From an uncultured Acidaminococcus sp. (lineage in GTDB: Bacteria; Bacillota_C; Negativicutes; Acidaminococcales; Acidaminococcaceae), in NCBI GenBank assembly GCA_900314165.1, contig OMUE01000143.1, positions 1 through 18,406 on the forward strand: a stretch of 18,406 nt of DNA, given 5' to 3'. The notes beneath the pieces were generated by a model. That model saw nothing but the letters and a program-made list of their open reading frames with translations, was not told the origin of the DNA and did not search any database. A program made the translations under genes and the position numbers. Below, piece after piece: positions 14,358-18,406 of this stretch (positions within the stretch are counted from its first letter, which is position 1; every line of letters begins with the position of its first letter).

Positions 14358-14432
14358 GCGGAAGTAGCTCAGTGGTAGAGCATCACCTTGCCAAGGTGGG
14401 GGTCGCGAGTTCGAATCTCGTTTTCCGCTCCA
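14358..14432 (+). tRNA. tRNA-Gly (GCC)
   Basis: 75 nt. Acceptor GCGGAAG pairs with TTTCCGC, discriminator T and an encoded CCA. Anticodon GCC at 14390-14392 in a CACCTT-loop-AAGGTG stem. T-arm GAGTTCGAATCTC. It begins 2 nt after tRNA-Asp. Confidence 0.97.
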
Positions 14433-14433
14433 C

Positions 14434-14507
14434 AGGAGTATAGTTCAATGGTAGAGCTACGGTCTCCAAAACCGTCGATCTGGGTTCGAATCCTAGTACT
14501 CCTGCCA
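14434..14507 (+). tRNA. tRNA-Trp (CCA)
   Basis: 74 nt. Acceptor AGGAGTA pairs perfectly with TACTCCT, discriminator G73 and an encoded CCA. Anticodon CCA at 14466-14468 between ACGGT and ACCGT arms. T-arm GGGTTCGAATCCT. It begins 1 nt after tRNA-Gly. Confidence 0.97.
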
Positions 14508-14516
14508 ATTTAAAAG

Positions 14517-14548
14517 TTAAGGGACTGTGAAATATCACAGTCCCTTTT
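14517..14548 (+). terminator. Terminator of the tRNA operon
   Basis: Perfect 10-bp stem GGGACTGTGA (14521-14530) with TCACAGTCCC (14535-14544), AATA loop, extended by flanking AA/TT and followed by TTTT. Confidence 0.92.
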
Positions 14549-14571
14549 AGTTTGTCACTGGATACTGCCAA

Positions 14572-14599
14572 AGATTGCCCGTTGCTGTCGCAATGACCA
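14572..14599. repeat. Possible GTCATTGCGA...GCAATCT-type dispersed palindrome
   Basis: Read on the minus strand, this segment begins TGGTCATTGCGA and ends GGGCAATCT, with TTGC/GCAA able to pair. That is the general look of a short palindromic repeat seen between genes in many bacteria. Only one copy is in this window, so the assignment is weak. Confidence 0.35.
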
Positions 14600-14633
14600 G
14601 GTGTAGGTCGCACCGGAACATTTCTCTCGACGC

Positions 14634-14798
14634 CTCAGGCCCTGTCGCCATCGCTCCGCATTTTTGTGGCTACAGTTCACAATTTCACTGTTCATCGTCC
14701 TTATGACCGGCATAAAACCGTCGCCGGATCAACGGACGCGGTGAATTTGTGAACTGCTTCACGCCACAAAAACAGTCACGCTGGTGACAGGGCCTGAG
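14634..14798. repeat. 165-nt imperfect palindrome
   Basis: The left arm (14634-14711) pairs with the right arm (14723-14798) around an 11-nt loop (14712-14722). The strongest blocks are the outer CTCAGGCCCTGTC/GACAGGGCCTGAG, the middle CAGTTCACAA/TTGTGAACTG and TTTTTGTGG/CCACAAAAA, and the inner GCCGG. Mismatches and small bulges lie between them. No open frame of note is seen. It could be a MITE-like element, a cruciform-forming site or a structured RNA. There is no T tract after it, so it is not a plain terminator. Confidence 0.8.
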
Positions 14799-14893
14799 AC
14801 TCTTGGTCAGTGTAGGCCCCTGGCCGGGCTGCGCCCAGTCCGCCCTCGCTTCAGCGGGGGCGGGGGACCGTTCCTATCCGGGGATCCAAGAGT
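14799..14893. repeat. GC-rich hairpin cluster next to the long palindrome
   Basis: Outer inverted repeat ACTCTTGG (14799-14806) / CCAAGAGT (14886-14893) encloses a GC-rich stretch. Inside it, GCCCTCGC-TTCA-GCGGGGGC (14842-14861) forms an 8-bp stem, and GGGCTGCGCCC forms another small stem. It abuts the 165-nt palindrome directly, so the two may be parts of one element. From 14894 to 14976 I see no gene, only the 14-mer shared with 1903-1916 (14914-14927) and one CTAGCCCA. Confidence 0.6.
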
Positions 14894-14976
14894 TGGAACG
14901 GTGGTGGGGGTGTCCGTCCAGCGGACCACTAGCCCACTGGTATAGAACACCGTAATTAACTTTCAATTATAACTTC

Positions 14977-15087
14977 GTAGGGGTTTTCCAGAGGGGCCGT
15001 AGGCCCCGGCGGTAAACCCGCACCCAGGCTGCTCATCCATGATTTGATTGACGGGCGCACCGCCGCTACGCTCTGGGGCGCCCCTAC
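14977..15087. repeat. GTAGGGG/CCCCTAC element, copy 4
   Basis: Begins GTAGGGG (14977-14983) and ends CCCCTAC (15081-15087). The first hairpin has GGGTTT...AAACCC outside and GGGGCC-GTA-GGCCCC inside. The right half (15053-15087) is identical to 371-405. Same plan as the elements at the start of the window. 15088-15182 is AT-rich with no gene or clear signal. Confidence 0.85.
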
Positions 15088-15182
15088 GAGGTAGAACAAA
15101 CAGCAAGTGTAAGTGATTATTATTTTATGTCTAGATGGAAAATTAAATTAAGCTATTTTCTGCTGATTAAGAAATTTATAAA

Positions 15183-15211
15183 TTGACACCATATATGACA
15201 CCATTTATAAT
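15183..15211 (+). promoter_or_regulatory. Perfect consensus promoter for the hicB-like gene
   Basis: TTGACA (15183-15188), 17-nt spacer, TATAAT (15206-15211). Two direct repeats of TGACACCAT (15184-15192 and 15196-15204), 12 bp apart, cover the -35 and spacer. That is where an autoregulatory antitoxin could bind. The start site would be near 15218. Confidence 0.9.
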
Positions 15212-15273
15212 AACAGGAGAAGCAAATGACGCAGTTGAGTTAGTTAAATCTGTCGTAGAGGAGGAATCCAATC

Positions 15274-15624
15274 ATGAAGACGCTTGAAGAATATCTGAGG
15301 CTTCCCTATAAGCTGGAAATCCTCCCGGATCCGGAAGAAGGGGGCTATGTGGCCCGGTATCCGGAGCTGCCAGGCTGTGTGACAGTGGGGGATACTTTGG
15401 AAGAGGCTGCTGAAAATGCGTTGGATGCCAAACGGGAATGGCTGGCAGCTGCCCTGGAATCCGGGGCTGTTATAGCAGAACCGGAGGAGCTGGAAAAATA
15501 TTCCGGGCAGTTCAAGTTGCGGCTGCCGAAGAGCCTGCACAAGGCTCTGGCAGAACATTCAAAAGCAGAAGGGGTCAGCATGAATCAGTACTGTGTTTAC
15601 TTGTTGGCCAAGCATGTGGGATAG
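15274..15624 (+). CDS. HicB-like antitoxin without adjacent HicA
   Basis: A 116-aa protein. Residues about 8-70 match the HicB/UPF0150 partial RNase H-like fold: YKLEILPDPEEGGYVARYPE, then LPGCVTVGDTLEEAAENALDA. Residues about 78-115 form a ribbon-helix-helix of the Arc type (FKLRLPKSLHKALAEHSKAE, then GVSMNQYCVYLLAKH). In HicAB systems HicB blocks the HicA mRNA-cleaving toxin and represses its own promoter through the C-terminal DNA-binding part. No HicA-sized gene (about 60-80 aa with a conserved His) is seen on either side. It could be an orphan, a stand-alone regulator, or act with a toxin elsewhere. The ATG at 15274 has GAGGAGG 10 nt upstream. A strong promoter at 15183 precedes it. Confidence 0.85.
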   Translation: MKTLEEYLRLPYKLEILPDPEEGGYVARYPELPGCVTVGDTLEEAAENALDAKREWLAAALESGAVIAEPEELEKYSGQFKLRLPKSLHKALAEHSKAEGVSMNQYCVYLLAKHVG

Positions 15625-15635
15625 AAATTTTACCT

Positions 15636-15664
15636 AAGCACTCACGTCCGTGGGAGCTTTTATT
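15636..15664 (+). terminator. Weak hairpin terminator after the hicB-like gene
   Basis: Imperfect stem, AAGCACTCAC with GTGGGAGCTT (one mismatch, one G-T pair), small loop, then TTATTT. It leaves room for read-through into the MATE gene, whose ribosome site follows directly. Confidence 0.5.
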
Positions 15665-15676
15665 TGGGAGGAACTT

Positions 15677-17005
15677 ATGGCAAATCCATTGACAGAGGGC
15701 AGTATCTGGAAAAACATCCTTACGTTTTCCCTGCCTTATTTATGTTCTTATTTCTTGCAAACCTTATACGGCATGGCGGACCTGTTCATTATCGGGCAGT
15801 ATGAAGGGCCAGCCAGCATTACCGGTGTAGCCATCGGCAGCCAGGTCATGCACATGCTGACGGTCATGATCGTGGGACTGGCCATGGGGACCACGGTGAA
15901 CATCGGTCAGGCCGTAGGAGCCGGGGATAGGAAGAAAGCCGGACAGATCATCGGCAACACGGTGACGCTGTTCATGGTCCTGTCCGTTGTCGCTGCGGGT
16001 ATCCTGACGCTGCTGGTGGGCAGGATTACCGGCGCCATGAGCACCCCTGTGGAAGCCGTGAAGGGGGCCAAGGACTACCTGACCATCTGCTTCATCGGCA
16101 TTCCGGCTATTACGGCCTACAACATCATCAGCGCCATTTTCCGGGGCATGGGAAATTCCAAGAGCCCTATGTACTTTGTAGCCGTGGCCTGCGTGGCCAA
16201 TATCGTGCTGGATATCCTGTTCATGGGGCCCATGCATATGGGGCCTGCCGGGGCGGCGCTGGGCACGACCCTTTCCCAGACCATCAGCGTCATCATCTCC
16301 CTGATCATGATCCGCCGCTCCGCCATGGGGATCTCTGTGACCCGGGAGGATTTCGCCATCCATGGGGACGTGCTGAAAAAAATCCTGCGCATCGGGGTGC
16401 CCGTAGCTATCCAGGACGGCTTCATCCAGATCTCCTTCCTGACCATTACGGCCATCGCTAACGGCCGGGGGCTCATTGACGCCGCTGCCGTAGGCATTGT
16501 AGAGAAAATCATCAGCTTCATCTTCCTGGTACCATCCTCCATGCTGAGCACCGTGTCCGCTCTGGGGGCCATCAATATCGGCGCCGGCAAAGGGGACAGG
16601 GCCCGGCAGATCCTGTGGGACGCTATCAAACTGGTGTCCGCCTTCGGCGTCGCTATTGCAATTATTGTAGAATTTACGGCCCCTCACTGGGTGGCCCTGT
16701 TTACGGGGGATGCCCAGGTCATCCACGCCGGGGGAGAATATTTCCAGGGCTATATCTTCGACGCCTTCTTTGCAGGAATCCATTTCAGCTTCAGTGGGTA
16801 TTTCTGTGCTATCGGCCGGTCGGAACTGTCGTTTTTGCATAACGCCATTGCCATTGTAACGGCCCGGCTGCCCCTGGCCTACCTGGCTTCCGCTATGTTC
16901 CCGGAAACCCTGCTGCCCATGGGCATTGCCACGGCGATTGGGTCCATGGAGTCGGCGGGGATCTGTGGATTTTTGTATTGGAGATTAGCGAGAAAAGGTC
17001 ATTAA
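15677..17005 (+). CDS. MATE-family multidrug/cation antiporter
   Basis: A 442-aa inner-membrane exporter with about 12 hydrophobic helices in two halves, the normal MATE length and layout. N-terminal motifs are typical: LTEGSIWKNILTFSLPYL, TLYGMADLFIIGQYEG, and the GxxQAVGAGDRKKAG loop. The second half repeats this (VPVAIQDGFIQISFL, and the GAGKGDRARQ loop). Such pumps use Na+ or H+ gradients to export cationic drugs or metabolites; the substrate cannot be read from sequence. ATG 15677 is chosen for GGGAGGA at 15666-15672; a GTG at 15650 lies within the upstream hairpin. No promoter of its own is seen, so it may be transcribed from the hicB promoter. The intergenic repeat at 17022 follows. 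Confidence 0.92.
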   Translation: MANPLTEGSIWKNILTFSLPYLCSYFLQTLYGMADLFIIGQYEGPASITGVAIGSQVMHMLTVMIVGLAMGTTVNIGQAVGAGDRKKAGQIIGNTVTLFMVLSVVAAGILTLLVGRITGAMSTPVEAVKGAKDYLTICFIGIPAITAYNIISAIFRGMGNSKSPMYFVAVACVANIVLDILFMGPMHMGPAGAALGTTLSQTISVIISLIMIRRSAMGISVTREDFAIHGDVLKKILRIGVPVAIQDGFIQISFLTITAIANGRGLIDAAAVGIVEKIISFIFLVPSSMLSTVSALGAINIGAGKGDRARQILWDAIKLVSAFGVAIAIIVEFTAPHWVALFTGDAQVIHAGGEYFQGYIFDAFFAGIHFSFSGYFCAIGRSELSFLHNAIAIVTARLPLAYLASAMFPETLLPMGIATAIGSMESAGICGFLYWRLARKGH

Positions 17006-17021
17006 CTATAGGGATTAGTTG

Positions 17022-17051
17022 CTAGCCCACTAGCCACTAGCCACTAGCCCA
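17022..17051. repeat. CTAGCC(C)A x4 short tandem repeat
   Basis: Four head-to-tail units: CTAGCCCA, CTAGCCA, CTAGCCA, CTAGCCCA, between the MATE gene and the greA promoter. A single CTAGCCCA also occurs at 14930-14937. No terminator for the MATE gene is evident in this gap. Confidence 0.85.
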
Positions 17052-17072
17052 CCAAGCCTCTCAAGTGTAACA

Positions 17073-17101
17073 TTGACAAATATTCCCTTAAAATCTATAA
17101 T
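17073..17101 (+). promoter_or_regulatory. Perfect consensus promoter for greA-lysS
   Basis: TTGACA (17073-17078), 17-nt spacer, TATAAT (17096-17101). Predicted start near 17108, giving a leader of about 54 nt with a small GGCG-GAAA-CGCC hairpin just before the AAGGAG ribosome site. Confidence 0.92.
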
Positions 17102-17161
17102 TTATTAGATTGTAAGTAGTTAAGCAACAGGGCGGAAACGCCTTAAAAGGAGTCGTGAAGA

Positions 17162-17665
17162 ATGGCTAAAGAAACAATTCTGACCAAAGAAGGCAAGGAA
17201 AAGCTGGAAATCGAGCTGGAAGAACGGCTTACGAAAACCCGGCAGGAAATAGCAGAACGCCTGAAGGCTGCAATTGCCCTGGGCGACCTTAGTGAAAACT
17301 CTGAGTACGATGAAGCCAAGAATGCTCAGGCATTTAACGAAGGCAAGATTCTGGAACTGCAGAATATGCTCAAAAATGCCAAGGTCATTAAGGATTCAGA
17401 CGAGAATGGTGTAGCACTGGGAAGAATCGTCAAATTGCAGGACATGGAAACCGGCGATGAAGAAGAATATACCGTGGTCGGTACTCAGGAAGCCGATCCT
17501 CTGGCTGACCCTCCCCGGATTTCCAACGAATCCCCTGTGGGCAAAGCCATCCTGGGTAAGACTGTAGGCACTGTAGTAAAAATCACTACACCGGCCGGCG
17601 AATTTGATTACAAAATTATAGCCATCAACAGACCTGGCAGCAAGAAAAAAGCAAACAAGGAGTGA
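17162..17665 (+). CDS. greA: Transcription elongation factor GreA
   Basis: A 167-aa protein, normal GreA length. Residues about 1-75 form the antiparallel coiled coil that enters the RNA polymerase secondary channel. The acidic tip motif GDLSENSEYD is at 41-50 (Asp42, Glu45). The C-terminal half is the FKBP-like domain (VGTQEADPLADPPRISNESP, then GKAILGKTVGTVV). It stimulates cleavage of backtracked transcripts. ATG 17162 has AAAAGGAG upstream. The lysS ribosome site overlaps the last codons and stop of greA, so the pair forms an operon, a common arrangement in Firmicutes. Confidence 0.97.
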   Translation: MAKETILTKEGKEKLEIELEERLTKTRQEIAERLKAAIALGDLSENSEYDEAKNAQAFNEGKILELQNMLKNAKVIKDSDENGVALGRIVKLQDMETGDEEEYTVVGTQEADPLADPPRISNESPVGKAILGKTVGTVVKITTPAGEFDYKIIAINRPGSKKKANKE

Positions 17666-17669
17666 TCTC

Positions 17670-18406
17670 ATGTCCGACGAAAAGAAGAACCAAACGGACA
17701 TAGCGAAAGAAGCCATGGGGGACGAAGAAATCAACGAACAGATGGCCGTCCGCATGGATAAGATGCATAAACTGGAAGAAAAGGGCATCCTGCCCTTTGG
17801 CCACGCTTATGACTGGACCCATCATACGAAGGAAATCCAGGATAACGTGGAACAAATGGAAGCGGATGGCACCATTGTAAAGGTGGCCGGCCGACTGACC
17901 GCCATCCGTGGCCATGGCAAGACCTGCTTCATGGACCTGCTGGATAAGACTGGCAAAGTCCAGGTATATGCCCGGAAGGATGAAATGGGCGAAGATGCCT
18001 ACAGCGTGGTCAAGCTGCTGGATATCGGCGACATCGTAGGCGTGGAAGGCCCTGTGTTCAAGACCCATATGGGCGAACCCTCCATCCGTGTCCAAAAGCT
18101 GGAATTCCTGTCCAAAGCCCTGAAACCCCTGCCTGAAAAATGGCACGGCCTGAAGGACAAGGAAATCCGCTATCGTCAGCGTTATGTGGACCTGATTGTG
18201 AACCCGGAAGTCCGGGACGTATTCGTGAAACGGTCCCAGATCATCAAGACCATCCGGAATATCCTGGATCACGAAGGTTTCCTGGAAGTAGAAACTCCCG
18301 TCCTGAATACCATTTCCGGCGGCGCTACGGCAAAACCCTTCGTGACCCATCACAATGCCCTGGATATCGACCTGTACCTGCGTATCGCTACGGAACTGAA
18401 CCTGAA
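17670..18406 (+). CDS. lysS: Lysyl-tRNA synthetase, class II (5' part, runs off window)
   Basis: The first 245 codons of a class II LysRS, with no stop before the window end. Residues about 1-60 form an N-terminal helical extension ending in MHKLEEKGILPFG. Residues about 65-150 form the OB-fold anticodon-binding domain (IVKVAGRLTAIRGHGKTCFM and DLLDKTGKVQVYARK). The class II core then begins, with motif 1 around RSQIIKTIRNILDHEGFLEVETPVL and the start of motif 2 at LYLRIATELNL. The enzyme charges tRNA-Lys. ATG 17670 lies 4 nt after the greA stop with AAGGAG at good distance. Confidence 0.96.
   Translation, partial: MSDEKKNQTDIAKEAMGDEEINEQMAVRMDKMHKLEEKGILPFGHAYDWTHHTKEIQDNVEQMEADGTIVKVAGRLTAIRGHGKTCFMDLLDKTGKVQVYARKDEMGEDAYSVVKLLDIGDIVGVEGPVFKTHMGEPSIRVQKLEFLSKALKPLPEKWHGLKDKEIRYRQRYVDLIVNPEVRDVFVKRSQIIKTIRNILDHEGFLEVETPVLNTISGGATAKPFVTHHNALDIDLYLRIATELNL

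Noticed and set aside
14383..14613. Minus-strand 76-codon frame containing GFEPRSTVLETVALPLNY and RKTRFELATPTLAR
   Set aside because: This is the reverse complement of the tRNA-Gly and tRNA-Trp genes, a well-known kind of false protein in databases.

Overview
The window looks like chromosomal DNA from a moderately high-GC Firmicute. My best guess is a Negativicutes member (Acidaminococcus/Phascolarctobacterium-like). The reasons are a Phe T-box leader in front of pheST, consensus sigma-A-type promoters, strong AGGAGG ribosome sites, a diderm-style string of type IV pilin-like genes, and GTAGGGG...CCCCTAC interspersed repeats. The genus is inference; no 16S or other decisive marker is present.

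Layout. (1) 1-508 has no gene. It holds an exact 132-bp tandem duplication and three hairpin-rich repeat elements, and ends at a strong, probably bidirectional terminator (509-552). (2) 673-5374 is one tightly packed plus-strand cluster for a type IV pilus, type II secretion or competence-like machine. It runs: PilC/GspF platform protein, major-type prepilin, three small pseudopilin-like proteins in overlapping frames, a PilX/GspK-like minor pilin with a beta-helical C-terminus, and a secreted two-part protein ending in a chagasin-like protease-inhibitor domain. It closes with a 19-bp-stem terminator. No assembly ATPase, prepilin peptidase or PilMNO is in the window. (3) 5512-10349 is a two-gene unit: a large U32 peptidase-family protein (RlhA-like) and mutS2, joined by a TAATG overlap and closed by a large hairpin built from two inverted repeat halves. 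(4) 10453-14210 is pheS-pheT, driven by a good promoter and a T-box leader with a UUC (Phe) specifier. (5) 14224-14548 is a tRNA Asp-Gly-Trp operon with its own promoter and terminator. (6) 14549-15182 is gene-free and rich in structure: a 165-nt imperfect palindrome, further hairpins and another GTAGGGG element. (7) 15183-17005 carries an orphan HicB-like antitoxin behind a perfect consensus promoter, then a MATE efflux pump. (8) 17073-18406 carries a perfect consensus promoter, greA and the 5' two-fifths or so of lysS, which runs off the window.

How the genes relate. Most of regions 3-5 and 8 is translation and genome housekeeping: two aminoacyl-tRNA synthetases, tRNAs, a transcript-cleavage factor, a ribosome/DNA-associated MutS2 and a probable RNA-hydroxylation U32 protein. 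The accessory content is the pilus cluster, the orphan HicB and the repeat families. All recognised genes are on the plus strand.
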